NCBI RefSeq assembly: GCF_003387535.1 | Contig: NZ_QUNR01000003.1 | Span: forward strand, 372,001 to 436,000 | DNA: 64,000 nt | Source: Paraperlucidibaca baekdonensis | Lineage (GTDB): Bacteria; Pseudomonadota; Gammaproteobacteria; Pseudomonadales; Moraxellaceae | Reading direction: 5' to 3' | In this document: in pieces, positions 1 to 10,279 of the stretch | Layout: every line of letters starts with the position of its first letter | How positions within the stretch are numbered: the first letter of the stretch is position 1 | The notes under the pieces: model-generated | Told to the model about the DNA's origin: nothing | Seen by the model: only the letters and a program-made list of their open reading frames with translations | The model's database searches: none | Position numbers and translations under genes: made by a program

Positions 1-678
1 AACCTCATGCAGCTGCGCTCGTTTGCGCAGCGTTTTGGCTATCTTGCCTTGGTGGCGATGGGCATCGCCTATTTCCAACGCCAAGACTTCAGTAGTCAAA
101 CCGGTCTCCTCATGGTCGCCGCTTCATTTGCCTGGCTGTTTGCTTTGGGCTGGGTCATGCGGTACCCCGAGCAGACCGCGCAATGGGCAGGGCGTGGGCG
201 CATGGCGCTGATCGGTTTAATGTTGCTGCTGCCCACGTGGGCCGGCTTGGTGGCGTTGCACGCGCAATCACCGTGGTGGTTGATGTATGTGCTGCTGCTG
301 GTCTGGGGTGCCGATACCGGCGCGTATTTCTCGGGGCGGCGTTTTGGTCGCGTTAAATTAGCGGTGCATGTTAGCCCGGCAAAAACCCGCGAAGGCCTGT
401 ATGGCGGGCTGCTGCTGACCAGCTTGATTATTGCTGGTGTCACGATTTACTTGTCGCTCGACATGGCCCGCGCCATGTTGTTTATGAGTATTTCGCTGCT
501 GACTGTCTTAGCATCGGTGCTCGGTGATTTGTTTGAGTCGATGGCCAAGCGCCGTGCCGGCATTAAGGATTCGGGTCGCATTTTCCCGGGTCATGGCGGC
601 GCGCTCGATCGCATCGATTCGCTAACAGCGGCAGCACCTGTGTTTATGGCCGGCTGGTGGTTGGCGGGCGGCTTTTAA
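1..678 (+). CDS. cdsA: phosphatidate cytidylyltransferase, 5' end outside window
   Basis: Makes CDP-diacylglycerol from phosphatidic acid and CTP in the inner membrane, the branch point to all phospholipids. The frame is open from base 1, and the first in-frame ATG (base 7) falls inside the protein. About 225 codons are visible against roughly 270-285 in the family, so the N-terminal membrane segments lie outside the window. Family hallmarks are visible: WGADTGAYFSGR in the middle, and near the C-terminus the signature region with SVLGDLFESMAKR, GIKDSG, PGHGG and LDRIDS. Several hydrophobic spans fit a polytopic protein. dxr starts 4 nt after the stop, so it heads or continues the cdsA-dxr-rseP-bamA operon. 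Identification is secure; only the start is missing. Confidence 0.95.
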   Translation, partial: NLMQLRSFAQRFGYLALVAMGIAYFQRQDFSSQTGLLMVAASFAWLFALGWVMRYPEQTAQWAGRGRMALIGLMLLLPTWAGLVALHAQSPWWLMYVLLLVWGADTGAYFSGRRFGRVKLAVHVSPAKTREGLYGGLLLTSLIIAGVTIYLSLDMARAMLFMSISLLTVLASVLGDLFESMAKRRAGIKDSGRIFPGHGGALDRIDSLTAAAPVFMAGWWLAGGF

Positions 679-681
679 TTC

Positions 682-1896
682 ATGCCCACATCGGTTGAGT
701 CGCCGCAACGTATTACCCTACTCGGTGCAACCGGCTCGATTGGTCAGAGCACGTTGGACGTTTTGGCGCGCCACCCCAGCCGCTATCGCGTTTACGCGCT
801 GACAGCCCATCGCAAAGTTGATGCGCTCGCGGCACTGTGCCAGACATGGCAGCCTGAGGTGGCGGTGGTGGCGACGGCCTCGGATGCGCAGCGCTTGCAA
901 GAACTGCTGCGAGATGGCGCCGCGGCAACCACGGTCCGCTATGGTGCGCAAGCTCTGGCAGACGTAGCGGCAGCGCCAGCAGTCGATACCGTGATGGCCG
1001 CTATTGTCGGTGCCGCGGGCTTATTGCCGACGTTGGCGGCAGTGCGTGCTGGCAAGCGCGTATTGCTCGCTAATAAAGAAGCTTTGGTGATGTCGGGCGC
1101 GATTTTTATGGAGGCAGTGGCTGAGCATGGCGCGACCTTGTTGCCCATAGATTCAGAGCACAATGCCATTTTTCAATGCTTGCCGAATGGCACACCCGTC
1201 AGTTTGACCGCCACTGGCATTGATTCCCTAGTGTTGACTGCCTCAGGTGGGCCGTTTTTGCAGGCCAGCGCTGCTGAATTGGCCGCTGTGACGCCCGCCC
1301 AAGCCGTGAAGCATCCGAACTGGAGCATGGGTCAAAAGATCTCCGTCGACTCCGCCACCTTGATGAATAAGGGCCTCGAATTGATTGAGGCGTGCTGGCT
1401 ATTTTCAGCAACGCCCGATCAAGTTGAGGTCGTGGTGCACCCGCAAAGTGTTATTCATTCCATGGTGCGTTACGCCGATGGATCGGTGTTAGCGCAAATG
1501 GGCCAGCCCGATATGCGCACGCCCATCGCCCATGCTTTGGCCTGGCCTGAGCGCATCAGCTCAGGCGTGGCAGCGCTGGATTTTACGCGCATGGGCAGCC
1601 TCAGCTTTGAGGCGCCAGATAGCACGCGCTTCCCTTGCTTGCGTTTAGCGCGCGAGGCCATTTGCGCCGGTGGCACATGGCCGTGCGTGCTCAATGCCGC
1701 CAATGAGGTGGCCGTCGCCGCGTTTTTGGCCGGTGAGCTGAGTTTTCAAGGCATTGCCGAGGTCATTGAGGCCGTTATGCAGCAAATGCCCGTGCGGCCA
1801 GCGAGCGAATTAGCTACTATCTTGTCTGCCGATCAAGAAGCCCGCGCCTGCGCGACACGCTATATCGCGGCGCAATCAGCCCTGGCCAGTGATTAA
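682..1896 (+). CDS. dxr: 1-deoxy-D-xylulose 5-phosphate reductoisomerase
   Basis: Second step of the MEP isoprenoid pathway: NADPH-dependent conversion of DXP to 2-C-methyl-erythritol 4-phosphate in the cytosol. The protein is 404 aa, the usual length. The N-terminal dinucleotide-binding motif [10 protein letters not shown] is at residues 15-24, NKEALV at 131-136, and the metal-binding PIDSEH at 155-160 (D157, E159). [13 protein letters not shown] segment forms part of the active-site region. The ATG lies 4 nt after the cdsA stop and rseP follows 13 nt after its own stop, which fits one transcript. The downstream product undecaprenyl phosphate connects this gene functionally to uppP elsewhere in the window. 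Nothing unusual was seen. Confidence 0.97.
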   Translation: MPTSVESPQRITLLGATGSIGQSTLDVLARHPSRYRVYALTAHRKVDALAALCQTWQPEVAVVATASDAQRLQELLRDGAAATTVRYGAQALADVAAAPAVDTVMAAIVGAAGLLPTLAAVRAGKRVLLANKEALVMSGAIFMEAVAEHGATLLPIDSEHNAIFQCLPNGTPVSLTATGIDSLVLTASGGPFLQASAAELAAVTPAQAVKHPNWSMGQKISVDSATLMNKGLELIEACWLFSATPDQVEVVVHPQSVIHSMVRYADGSVLAQMGQPDMRTPIAHALAWPERISSGVAALDFTRMGSLSFEAPDSTRFPCLRLAREAICAGGTWPCVLNAANEVAVAAFLAGELSFQGIAEVIEAVMQQMPVRPASELATILSADQEARACATRYIAAQSALASD

Positions 1897-1909
1897 CGAG
1901 GACACGTAA

Positions 1910-3271
1910 ATGTCGATACTTACTATTGTTCTCGCGGGCATCCTCGTACTTGGGCCGCTTATTGCCATTCATGAGTTCGGCCATTTTTGGGTGGCGCGCC
2001 GTTGCGGTGTGCAAGTTCTGACGTTTTCTATTGGTTTTGGCCCCGCTATTTGGCGTCGTACCGCGCGTGATGGCGTGGAGTATCGCCTCTCAGCGATTCC
2101 GCTCGGTGGTTATGTGCGGATGCTTGATGAGCGCGAGGGCGAGGTGCCGGAAGCGTTGCAAGCGCGGGCCTTTAATCGCCAGTCGGTGTGGGCGCGGATG
2201 GCCATTGTCGCCGCCGGTCCGGCCATCAATTTATTACTCGCGGTGCTGCTCTACTGGGTGCTGTTTATGCAGGGCGATGGCGGCTTAAAGCCGATCGTTG
2301 GCCGTGTGTTGCCGGACAGCCCGGCGGCCATGGCCGGTGTGCAGCCAGGTGATGAACTGCTGCGTATTGGCGGTCGCTCAGTTAACAACTGGGAGTCGTC
2401 CACCTACGCGCTCATCGATCACATGGGTGAGTCGGGGGCGCTGACGCTTGAGGTTCGCCCGAGTGGTGCGACGAGCGCGCAGCAACTAACGCTGCAGCTC
2501 AATCAATACCTGAGTAGCTCTGACGCCGATCCGTATCGAGAGCTCGGCATGATGCCTTGGACGCCGGTGATGCCGCCGGTCATTGGTGTGGTGCAGCCCG
2601 GCAGCCCAGCAGATCGCGCTGGACTGCAGGCCGGCGACCGAATTTTACGCATCGATGGGCAAGCCATTGCACAATGGGCAGAGATCGTTGAGGCCATTGT
2701 TGCCAGCCCCGACAATGCCATGACGTGGGACCTCGTGCGCGCCAACGAGACCTTCGTGTTGACGGTCACGCCTGAGCTTGATCGCTCTGCCATGAGCGGT
2801 TCGCGCGGGCGTTTGGGCATTGGCGTTGTAGAGGCACCGGTTGATATTCCGGCACATTATCGCCGCAATGCCAACCTGGGCCCGATTGACGCGTTAACCG
2901 CTGCGGTGACAAAAACCGGGCATTTGATCAGCCTGTCATTGAGCTCATTGGGCAAAATGGTCACCGGCCTGATTGGCGTCGATGCCTTGAGTGGCCCGAT
3001 CACCATTGTTAAAGTCGCCGGCCAAACCGCTGATATTGGTTGGCAGGCCATGTTAGGGTTCATGGCGCTGTTGAGTGTGAGCTTAGGGGTGTTAAATTTG
3101 CTGCCCATTCCGGTGTTAGACGGTGGGCACTTACTGTATTACGCCATTGAGGCTGTCTGGCGCCGTCCGTTACCGGAGGCCGTGCAGCAGCTTGGATTAC
3201 GCATTGGGGTCGTCATCATGGGAAGTGTCATGTTGCTGGCCATTTTAAACGACATACGCCGCTTGTTTTGA
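1910..3271 (+). CDS. rseP: site-2 intramembrane zinc protease RseP
   Basis: Inner-membrane metalloprotease that cuts the anti-sigma factor RseA after DegS, releasing the envelope-stress sigma factor, and clears leftover signal peptides. The 453-aa protein has the zinc motif HEFGH at residues 21-25 in the first membrane segment. Two PDZ-like domains follow (a repeated PxxPAxxAGxxxGDxxxxIxG pattern near residues 130 and 225). The second active-site motif NLLPIPVLDGGH lies in a late membrane segment and supplies the Asp zinc ligand. A GAGGA Shine-Dalgarno precedes the ATG. Position between dxr and bamA is the classic one in gammaproteobacteria and puts an envelope-stress sensor next to the outer-membrane assembly gene. 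Confidence 0.96.
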   Translation: MSILTIVLAGILVLGPLIAIHEFGHFWVARRCGVQVLTFSIGFGPAIWRRTARDGVEYRLSAIPLGGYVRMLDEREGEVPEALQARAFNRQSVWARMAIVAAGPAINLLLAVLLYWVLFMQGDGGLKPIVGRVLPDSPAAMAGVQPGDELLRIGGRSVNNWESSTYALIDHMGESGALTLEVRPSGATSAQQLTLQLNQYLSSSDADPYRELGMMPWTPVMPPVIGVVQPGSPADRAGLQAGDRILRIDGQAIAQWAEIVEAIVASPDNAMTWDLVRANETFVLTVTPELDRSAMSGSRGRLGIGVVEAPVDIPAHYRRNANLGPIDALTAAVTKTGHLISLSLSSLGKMVTGLIGVDALSGPITIVKVAGQTADIGWQAMLGFMALLSVSLGVLNLLPIPVLDGGHLLYYAIEAVWRRPLPEAVQQLGLRIGVVIMGSVMLLAILNDIRRLF

Positions 3272-3284
3272 TGGGAATTTTTGA

Positions 3285-5654
3285 GTGATCAATCCGCTTC
3301 GGCCATCGTGGCCCGTTTTTTCTTTATTGCCCTTGGCCGCGGCCGTGGTCAGTGCCCCTGTTTACGCCCAAAGCTTTGTCATTAATGACATTCGCCTAGA
3401 AGGCCTTGGCCGTCTCTCTGCTGCCAGTGTTTATGCGCTATTACCGGTATCGAGTGGCAGCTTGCTCACCGATGAGCGGAGCGCCGACAGCGTGCGTGCG
3501 CTGTTTGCCTCGGGCCAGTTTGAAGACGTTCAGGTGCTGCGCGAGCGCGATGACATGATCATTCGTGTGGTGGAGCGCCCAAGCATTGCCAGCATTGAGC
3601 TCAAAGGCAACCAGTCCATCGGTAAAGAGGACTTGTTGAAAGGCTTGAAGTCGATTGGCCTGGGTGAGGGCGAGGTCTACAAGCGCGCTGCACTCGATCA
3701 GGTCAAGCTCGAATTACAGCGCCAATACGCCGCCCAAGGCCGCTATGGTGCGGTCGTTACCGCCACGGCGAAGCCAATGCCGCGTAACCGTGTGGCTGTC
3801 ACCATCGATATCAAAGAAGGCGACACCGCGCGCATCAAGCGTGTCAGCATCAATGGCAACGATGTTTATGATGATGCCGAGTTGCTGAAACAGCTGCAGC
3901 TGCAATCGAGCCATCTGCTGTCATTTATTTATGGCGATGATAAGTACTCGCGCGAAAAGCTCAGCGCCGACCTTGAAACACTGCGCAGCTATTACTTAGA
4001 TCGTGGTTATTTGCGCTTTAATATCGACTCCACCCAAGTCAGTTTGTCGCCCGATAAAGACCAGGTCTATATCGACATCAACGTGAAAGAGGGCGACCTC
4101 TATAAAGTCGGCGATGTGCGCATGGCCGGTGAGTTTCCTGTCCCTGAGGACGATCTGAAGCCGTTGTTGTTGACGCAGCCTGGCCAGACTTATTCGCAAA
4201 AAATCGTCACCTTAACCAGCGATATCATCAGTCGTCGTTTGGGTCGTGAAGGCTATTTATTTGCCGATGTGCAAGGCGTGCCTGAGCTCGATGATGCCAA
4301 CAAAACCGCGAAACTGGTGTATTACATCAACCCCAATCGGGTGATGTCGGTGCGTCGTATCAACTTCACCGGCAACTTAAAAACCGATGACCAAGTGCTG
4401 CGTCGTGAGATGCGCCAGTTCGAAGGCGCGCAGGCCTCGGGTGAGAAAATTGACCTGTCGAAAGTGCGCCTAGAGCGCCTAGGCTATTTTGGCGAAGTCA
4501 AAAGTGAAAATGTGCGTGTGCCGGGCACGACCGATCAGGTCGATGTCAATGTCGCTGTCACCGAGCAGCCCTCGGGGTCGATTTCGGCAAGCGTCGGTTT
4601 CTCGCAAAACGCCGGCTTGGTGTTCGGTGCCAGCGTTAGTCAGACCAACTTCCTAGGCACTGGTAATCGCGTATCGATTGGCCTAAATCGTTCAGATATT
4701 CGTGATGCCTATAATTTTTCTTATGTAAATCCGTATTTTACGCCAGAGGGCATTAGCCGCGGTTTTAATGTCTATTTGCGTCAAACCAAGTTCGATAATT
4801 TAAACATCAGCAACTACGCCACCGACTCCTTGGGCGGCAACATCAGCTTCAGCTACCCCATTGATGAAACTGAAACGATTAGTTTCTCGGCAGGCTATGA
4901 CATCACCGATGTGCAGGTTGGCGTTCAGCCCTCAGAGGTGGTGTTTAACTTTGACCAGAAAAATGGCAGCAGCTTTGGTACCTATTTAGGTAGCGCCTCG
5001 TGGCAGCGCAACACGCTTAACCGCGGTGTCTTCCCAACGGCTGGTGGCTCACAAACAGCCGCGGTGGAAATGGGCTTGCCAGGCAGTGACATTGCTTTTT
5101 ACAAGCTCACCTACAATGCCCAGCGCTACATTCCCGTTTCTGGCCGTTGGGTGGGTCGCAGCTTTGCGCGTTTAGGCTATGGCGATGGCCTCGGCGGCGG
5201 CGATGATCTGCCGTTTTATCGCAACTTCTTTGGCGGTGGCTTCGGTTCGGTGCGCGGTTACCGCGACAACTCCATGGGCCCACGCAGTCGTTTGTTAAAT
5301 ACGTTCACAAATCCTGCCACCTTGCTCAACAACGCGCCGGCTGAGTCTATTGGCGGTAATGTGCAAATTGAAGCAGGCTTTGAGCTGATCTTCCCCACGC
5401 CATTTATTGAAGACAATAACAAAGTCCGCACCTTGGCCTTCTTCGATGCCGGTAATATTTTCGACACGAAAATCCAAGGCTTTAATGGTGAAGACTTCAA
5501 GCCATCGTTCGATAATTTGCGCTATAGCGTAGGTCTGGGTTTGTCATGGATCACACCCATTGGGCCGCTCACGTTTGCCATCGCGCAGCCACTCAACGAC
5601 GAAGACGGTGATGACACCCAAGTCTTCCAATTCTCACTCGGTCAAGGATTCTAA
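3285..5654 (+). CDS. bamA: outer-membrane protein assembly factor BamA
   Basis: Central subunit of the BAM machine that folds and inserts beta-barrel proteins into the outer membrane. The 789-aa precursor begins with a signal peptide (hydrophobic core near residues 10-25, cleavage around VYAQ). Five POTRA repeats span roughly residues 25-425, and a 16-strand barrel follows, carrying the conserved VRGYRD loop-6 motif near residue 655. The protein ends in phenylalanine, the usual barrel terminus. The start is GTG: the ATG at 3271 runs into a stop after five codons, and no other in-frame start precedes the signal peptide. A weak GGGA lies upstream. skp follows 5 nt after the stop, so client chaperone and insertase are co-expressed. 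Confidence 0.96.
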   Translation: MINPLRPSWPVFSLLPLAAAVVSAPVYAQSFVINDIRLEGLGRLSAASVYALLPVSSGSLLTDERSADSVRALFASGQFEDVQVLRERDDMIIRVVERPSIASIELKGNQSIGKEDLLKGLKSIGLGEGEVYKRAALDQVKLELQRQYAAQGRYGAVVTATAKPMPRNRVAVTIDIKEGDTARIKRVSINGNDVYDDAELLKQLQLQSSHLLSFIYGDDKYSREKLSADLETLRSYYLDRGYLRFNIDSTQVSLSPDKDQVYIDINVKEGDLYKVGDVRMAGEFPVPEDDLKPLLLTQPGQTYSQKIVTLTSDIISRRLGREGYLFADVQGVPELDDANKTAKLVYYINPNRVMSVRRINFTGNLKTDDQVLRREMRQFEGAQASGEKIDLSKVRLERLGYFGEVKSENVRVPGTTDQVDVNVAVTEQPSGSISASVGFSQNAGLVFGASVSQTNFLGTGNRVSIGLNRSDIRDAYNFSYVNPYFTPEGISRGFNVYLRQTKFDNLNISNYATDSLGGNISFSYPIDETETISFSAGYDITDVQVGVQPSEVVFNFDQKNGSSFGTYLGSASWQRNTLNRGVFPTAGGSQTAAVEMGLPGSDIAFYKLTYNAQRYIPVSGRWVGRSFARLGYGDGLGGGDDLPFYRNFFGGGFGSVRGYRDNSMGPRSRLLNTFTNPATLLNNAPAESIGGNVQIEAGFELIFPTPFIEDNNKVRTLAFFDAGNIFDTKIQGFNGEDFKPSFDNLRYSVGLGLSWITPIGPLTFAIAQPLNDEDGDDTQVFQFSLGQGF

Positions 5655-5659
5655 GCGAC

Positions 5660-6172
5660 ATGAAAAAACTATTAGCTAGCGTCATCCTAAGTGCCACGGT
5701 GTTTTCCGCCATGCCGGTCATGGCCGCCGACGGCACCAAAATTGCGATGTTGGATCGTGAAGCTGCGCTGCTGGCCTCTAATGCCGCGCGCGCTGCACAA
5801 GAAAAGCTTAATGCCAGCATGAAGCCGCAGCGTGATCGTTTAGATGGCCTGCGCAATGACATCAAAGCCATGGAGCAGCGTTTCCAAAAAGAAGGCGCGA
5901 CCATGTCGGAAAGCAGCAAAAAAGCGCTGCGCGATCAAGCCGATCAAAAAGCCCAAGAGTTCAATGTACTGATTCAGCAAGTTCAAGAGCGCACCCAACA
6001 AGCCCAGCAAGATTTGCTCAAGCGTTTATTGCCAAGCCTTGAAGGCATTCTCGATGATCTACGCAAATCCGGCGGCTATGACATCATTTTGGATCGCCGC
6101 TCCGCGGTTTATGTGACGCCAGAACTCGACCTCACCAAGCGCGTGGTTGATCGCTTAAACGCAGGTAAGTAA
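5660..6172 (+). CDS. skp: periplasmic chaperone Skp/OmpH
   Basis: Periplasmic holdase that carries unfolded outer-membrane proteins to BamA. The 170-aa precursor has an N-terminal signal peptide (MKKLLASVI..., cleavage after VMAA near residue 23). The rest is rich in Lys, Gln, Ala and Glu and predicted as long helices, matching the tentacle-like coiled arms of the Skp trimer. Length is typical of the family. It sits between bamA and lpxD with only 2-5 nt spacing, the standard order. The annotation rests on length, composition and context as well as the OmpH-like pattern, because Skp sequences diverge strongly. Confidence 0.93.
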   Translation: MKKLLASVILSATVFSAMPVMAADGTKIAMLDREAALLASNAARAAQEKLNASMKPQRDRLDGLRNDIKAMEQRFQKEGATMSESSKKALRDQADQKAQEFNVLIQQVQERTQQAQQDLLKRLLPSLEGILDDLRKSGGYDIILDRRSAVYVTPELDLTKRVVDRLNAGK

Positions 6173-6174
6173 GC

Positions 6175-7197
6175 ATGACGGCTGCCGGCATTAGCCTCGG
6201 CGAACTCGCCGCAGCCGTTGGTGCTGAATTGCGCGGTGAACCTGATCATTGCGTGCAGGGCATGAATACCTTGGCCGCCGCAGCACCCCACGAGTTAGCG
6301 TTTTTGGCAAACCCCAAATACCGCAGTCAGCTTGCCGCCACGCAAGCCGGGGCGGTATTGCTGCGCCACGATGATCTCGGTGATTTCACCGGCAACGCCT
6401 TGCTGCTGGCCAATCCATACCTTGCATTTGCGACGTTATCGCATCGTTTTGATCGCACGCCTCAGCCTGCGGCGGGCGTGCACAACAGTGCGGTGGTGGC
6501 CGAGAGCGCGGTGCTTGGCGAGGGCGTCAGTATTGGTGCGCAGGTTGTCATTGGCGATGGCGTGGTGATTGGCGCCGGCAGCCTCATTGAGGCTGGCAGC
6601 GTCATTCACGACCGCGTGGTGCTCGGTGAGAATTGCCGCATCCGTAGCCGCGTGGTGATTTATCACGATTGTCGCTTAGGCAACCGGGTGCAAGTTCACA
6701 GCGGCGCGGTTATTGGTGGCGACGGCTTCGGCTTTGCCAATGAGCGCGGTCAGTGGCGCAAAATTGCTCAGCTCGGCGCAGTGGTCATTGGCGATGATGT
6801 CGATATTGGCGCCAATACGACCATTGACCGGGGTGCGTTGGAAGACACCGAGATTCATACTGGCGCCATCATCGACAACCAAGTGCAGATCGCCCATAAC
6901 GTGATTATTGGCGCGCACACGGCAATTGCTGCGTGTTGCGGTATCTCCGGTAGCACGCAGATTGGTGCGCATTGCATTTTGGCTGGTGGTGTTGGCGTGG
7001 TGGGTCATATTCAAATTTGCGATGGCGTGCAAATCACCGGCATGACCATGGTCACTAAATCCATTACGGAGCCTGGCTCGTACTCCTCGGGTACGGCTTT
7101 TGACCGCACCGATGCCTGGAAAAAAATGGCTGTTCGTCTGCGCCGCCTCGATGACTTGGCGACGCGCGTGCAGCGCTTAGAAAAAAACCGCGACTAG
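6175..7197 (+). CDS. lpxD: UDP-3-O-(3-hydroxyacyl)glucosamine N-acyltransferase
   Basis: Third step of lipid A synthesis: adds the N-linked 3-hydroxyacyl chain from acyl-ACP to UDP-3-O-acyl-glucosamine in the cytosol. The 340-aa protein has an N-terminal uridine-binding domain (residues 1-100), a long left-handed beta-helix of hexapeptide repeats (about 100-320, pattern [IV]GxxxxI), and a C-terminal helix. The catalytic histidine is H241 in the QIAHNVIIG segment. The start is 2 nt after the skp stop. With fabZ and lpxA following, this is the conserved lipid A cassette, in which the fatty-acid dehydratase FabZ competes for the same 3-hydroxyacyl-ACP pool. Confidence 0.97.
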   Translation: MTAAGISLGELAAAVGAELRGEPDHCVQGMNTLAAAAPHELAFLANPKYRSQLAATQAGAVLLRHDDLGDFTGNALLLANPYLAFATLSHRFDRTPQPAAGVHNSAVVAESAVLGEGVSIGAQVVIGDGVVIGAGSLIEAGSVIHDRVVLGENCRIRSRVVIYHDCRLGNRVQVHSGAVIGGDGFGFANERGQWRKIAQLGAVVIGDDVDIGANTTIDRGALEDTEIHTGAIIDNQVQIAHNVIIGAHTAIAACCGISGSTQIGAHCILAGGVGVVGHIQICDGVQITGMTMVTKSITEPGSYSSGTAFDRTDAWKKMAVRLRRLDDLATRVQRLEKNRD

Positions 7198-7248
7198 GAT
7201 TGGTCGGCATGTGACTGAGCCATTCGCTCAGCGCATTTGGAGAGAAAT

Positions 7249-7686
7249 ATGTTGGATATTCAGCAGGTTATGCACTACTTGCCGCAGCGTTACCCATTTT
7301 TATTTGTCGATCGTGTCACCGAAATCGAGAAGGGCAAGCGCATTGTTGGCTATAAAAATGTCACCATCAATGAGCAGTTTTTCCAAGGCCATTTCCCTGC
7401 CAAGCCCATTATGCCCGGTGTTTTGATGATCGAGGCGATGGCGCAGATTGCCGGCGTGTTGGGTTTCTATACCTATGAAAAAAGTCCAGAAACCGGGCAT
7501 TTATACGTCTTTGCTGGCGCCGATAACGTGCGCTTTAAGCGTCAAGTCGTGCCAGGCGATCAGCTGATACTCGAAGCGGTGGCGACCGGGTCGCGCCGTC
7601 ATATTTATAAGTTTTCTTGCCGCGCTTTAGTCAACGGCGAATTAGCCGCCAGTGCCGACATCATCATTGCCGAGCAAACCCTATGA
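7249..7686 (+). CDS. fabZ: 3-hydroxyacyl-ACP dehydratase FabZ
   Basis: Dehydrates 3-hydroxyacyl-ACP to trans-2-enoyl-ACP in the elongation cycle of type II fatty acid synthesis. The chosen start is ATG 7249, giving 145 aa. A TTG four codons earlier (7237) lacks a ribosome site, whereas GGAGAG sits just upstream of the ATG, and the resulting N-terminus [17 protein letters not shown] matches the family. The hot-dog active site is visible: [15 protein letters not shown] with H48, and E62 in the following helix. The stop overlaps the lpxA start by 4 nt (ATGA at 7683), coupling the two competing users of 3-hydroxyacyl-ACP. The 51-nt gap after lpxD holds no evident terminator. Confidence 0.96.
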   Translation: MLDIQQVMHYLPQRYPFLFVDRVTEIEKGKRIVGYKNVTINEQFFQGHFPAKPIMPGVLMIEAMAQIAGVLGFYTYEKSPETGHLYVFAGADNVRFKRQVVPGDQLILEAVATGSRRHIYKFSCRALVNGELAASADIIIAEQTL

Positions 7687-8459
7687 CAGATATCCACGCC
7701 ACCGCCATTGTCGATAGCAAAGCCGAACTTGCCGATGACGTGTGCATCGGTCCCTACAGCATTGTCGGTCCCGACGTGGTGATTGGCGCGGGCACGTGGG
7801 TGGGTCCGCATGCGGTCATTAGCGGCCCAACGGTGATTGGCGAGCGTAACCGCATTTACCAATTCGCCTCGGTGGGCGGCGATTGCCAAGACAAAAAGTA
7901 TCGCGATGAACCGACGCGCTTGGAGATCGGCGATGACAACATCATTCGCGAATCCTGCACGCTGCATCGTGGCACCGTGCAGGATCAAAGCCTGACCAAG
8001 ATCGGTAGCCGTAATTTGCTAATGGTCAACACCCATGTCGCCCACGATGTGATCATCGGCAACGATGGCATTTTCGCTAACAATGTCGGCATCGCCGGTC
8101 ATGTGGTGATTGGCGATCACGTCATCATTGGCGGCAACTCCGGTATTCATCAGTTCTGCCGCATTGGCTCGCATGCCATGCTTGGCGGCGGCACCACGCT
8201 GTTTAAAGACATTCCGGCCTATGTCATGGCCAGCGGTAACCCCGCTGAGGCGCGGGGCATGAACTTTGAGGGTCTCAAGCGTCGCGGCTGGTCATCACAA
8301 ACGCTCAATGCGCTGCGCAAAGCCTATAAAGCGGTCTACCGTGATGGCCTGACGCTCGACGCTGCGTACCCAGTCCTCGAGGCGTTGGCTGTTGATGCAC
8401 CCGAAATCCAGCTGTTTATCGATACCCTGCGCGCCTCCACGCGTGGTATTGCGCGCTAA
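7683..8459 (+). CDS. lpxA: UDP-N-acetylglucosamine O-acyltransferase
   Basis: First committed reaction of lipid A synthesis: reversible transfer of a 3-hydroxyacyl chain from ACP to the 3-OH of UDP-GlcNAc. The ATG at 7683 overlaps the fabZ stop (ATGA) and gives 258 aa, close to the usual 262. An upstream TTG-initiated extension inside fabZ is rejected. The protein is a hexapeptide-repeat beta-helix with the active-site segment VNTHVAHD (catalytic H121) and the GIHQFCRIG turn, followed by a helical C-terminal domain. Acyl-chain length selectivity cannot be judged reliably by eye. Confidence 0.97.
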   Translation: MTDIHATAIVDSKAELADDVCIGPYSIVGPDVVIGAGTWVGPHAVISGPTVIGERNRIYQFASVGGDCQDKKYRDEPTRLEIGDDNIIRESCTLHRGTVQDQSLTKIGSRNLLMVNTHVAHDVIIGNDGIFANNVGIAGHVVIGDHVIIGGNSGIHQFCRIGSHAMLGGGTTLFKDIPAYVMASGNPAEARGMNFEGLKRRGWSSQTLNALRKAYKAVYRDGLTLDAAYPVLEALAVDAPEIQLFIDTLRASTRGIAR

Positions 8460-8534
8460 GGCTTTAGGCGCTCGCGTCATGCCTGCGTGCAGCTTGGGGC
8501 GCGGTGATGTGGCGCCGATCTTACGAGTATCTCG

Positions 8535-9707
8535 ATGACGCTTAAGTCCCCCGTTTTTGGCATTGTCGCCGGTGAAGCCTCTGGCGATACGCTCGGTGCC
8601 GATCTCATTCGCGCCTTAAAAGTGCAGTATCCGCAGGCGCGATTTATCGGTATTGCCGGCCCGCAAATGCTCGCCGAAGGCGCCGAGACGCTGGTGCCCA
8701 TGGAGCGCTTATCGGTGATGGGCTTGGTCGAAGTGCTGGGTCGTTTGCGTGAATTATTTGGTATTCGAGATCAACTTATCGCGCATTTGCTGGCGCAAAA
8801 AATTGATGTCTTTATTGGCATCGATGCGCCTGATTTTAATCTGCGTATTGCTGCCGAACTGAAGGCCAAAGGCCTGCGCACCGTGCATTACGTGAGTCCG
8901 TCGGTGTGGGCGTGGCGGCAGGGTCGGGTACATGGCATTCGCGCCAGCGTTGACCTGATGCTGTGTCTGTTGCCATTCGAGAAAGCCTTCTACGACCAAC
9001 ACGCGGTGGATGCCGTGTTTGTTGGCCATCCACTCGCCGATAGCCTGCCGATGCTCAATGACACCCAGGCCGCGCGTCAGCGACTCGGTATTGGTGGTGG
9101 CGAATGGCTGGCGTTATTGCCCGGCAGTCGCCGCGGTGAAGTGGCCAGCATGCTGCCGTTGTTGCTCGATGCGGCGCAGCGTATTCATGCGCAGCGACCG
9201 GGCTGCCAATTTATGATTCCCGCCATCAATGCCGAGCGCCGCGCCGATATCGATGCGCTGGTGGCCGGCTACCCGGAGCTGCCCATTCGCGTGTTTGATC
9301 AGCAGCGTGGGGCGGGCGTGGGGCGCGAGGTCATGGCCGCTAGCGATATCGTCGCGTTGACTTCGGGAACCGCCACGCTCGAGGCGCTGCTCTTGAAAAA
9401 GCCCATGGTGGTGACCTATCGCCTGCATTGGCTGACCTGGTTGATTGCGCGCTTTTTGGTGCGCATCCCGTTTGTTAGCCTACCGAATTTACTGGCTGGT
9501 CGGCGTCTGGTGCCGGAGCTATTGCAGGGTCAAGCCAATCCCGACAACATCGCCAAGGAAGTGCTGGCTTGGCTGAATGACCCCGTGCGCATCAGCCAGA
9601 CACAGAGCAGCTTCCAACAATTTCATGCGCAATTGGCGGCCAATGCCAGTGTCACCGGCGCACGGGCCATCAGTGCCTTGCTCGCGAAGCCGGTGCGCGT
9701 GCCGTGA
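8535..9707 (+). CDS. lpxB: lipid-A-disaccharide synthase
   Basis: Joins UDP-2,3-diacylglucosamine and lipid X into the disaccharide backbone of lipid A at the inner membrane (GT-B fold family GT19). The protein is 390 aa. The N-terminal [17 protein letters not shown] motif is diagnostic, and the central [14 protein letters not shown] and LPGSRRGEV segments match the family. The 75-nt gap after lpxA has no clear promoter or terminator. The stop overlaps the rnhB GTG start by 4 nt (GTGA), so rnhB depends on lpxB translation. The ribosome site before this ATG is weak. Confidence 0.96.
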   Translation: MTLKSPVFGIVAGEASGDTLGADLIRALKVQYPQARFIGIAGPQMLAEGAETLVPMERLSVMGLVEVLGRLRELFGIRDQLIAHLLAQKIDVFIGIDAPDFNLRIAAELKAKGLRTVHYVSPSVWAWRQGRVHGIRASVDLMLCLLPFEKAFYDQHAVDAVFVGHPLADSLPMLNDTQAARQRLGIGGGEWLALLPGSRRGEVASMLPLLLDAAQRIHAQRPGCQFMIPAINAERRADIDALVAGYPELPIRVFDQQRGAGVGREVMAASDIVALTSGTATLEALLLKKPMVVTYRLHWLTWLIARFLVRIPFVSLPNLLAGRRLVPELLQGQANPDNIAKEVLAWLNDPVRISQTQSSFQQFHAQLAANASVTGARAISALLAKPVRVP

Positions 9708-10279
9708 GCCTAGTCGCCGGGGTTGATGAAGTGGGCCGTGGGCCATTGATTGGCGCCGTGGTCACTGCGGCGGTGATTTTGGACCCGCGCAAGCCCATTG
9801 CCGGCTTGGCCGACTCGAAAAAGCTCACGGCGGCCAAGCGCGAGGCCTTGGCCGAGACTATTCGGCGTGATGCACTGTGCTGGGCGCTAGGACGTGCCGA
9901 GCCAGCAGAGATCGATGCGCTAAATATCTTGCAGGCCACTTTGCTCGCCATGCAGCGTGCGGTGGCGGCGCTGAGCATTCAGCCCGACCATGTGATGGTT
10001 GATGGTAATCGCTGCCCGGTATTGCCGATGACAGCCGAGGCGGTGGTGAAAGGCGATAGTAAAGTCGCTGAAATTAGCGCGGCGAGCATTCTCGCGAAAG
10101 TCGCGCGAGATGCCGAGATGGCCGCGCTGCATGCGCAACATCCGGGCTATGGCTTTGATCGCCATAAAGGCTATCCGACCGCCGCGCACTTGAGCGCGCT
10201 CGCCGCGCTTGGCCCCTTACCTCAGCACCGCCGCTCCTTTGCGCCGGTGCGTCAGTGTTTATTGATGAGTGCGACATGA
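9704..10279 (+). CDS. rnhB: ribonuclease HII
   Basis: Removes ribonucleotides from DNA and RNA primers by cutting 5' of a ribonucleotide in a duplex. The 191-aa protein starts with GTG inside the lpxB stop. The active-site signature [12 protein letters not shown] is at residues 4-15 (D8, E9). DSKKL and the later VVKGDSK and [11 protein letters not shown] segments are also family-typical. Slightly shorter than the E. coli enzyme (198 aa). The gene ends overlapping the dnaE start (ATGA at 10276-10279). lpxB-rnhB-dnaE is an old conserved arrangement that ties replication genes to lipid A synthesis. Confidence 0.96.
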   Translation: MSLVAGVDEVGRGPLIGAVVTAAVILDPRKPIAGLADSKKLTAAKREALAETIRRDALCWALGRAEPAEIDALNILQATLLAMQRAVAALSIQPDHVMVDGNRCPVLPMTAEAVVKGDSKVAEISAASILAKVARDAEMAALHAQHPGYGFDRHKGYPTAAHLSALAALGPLPQHRRSFAPVRQCLLMSAT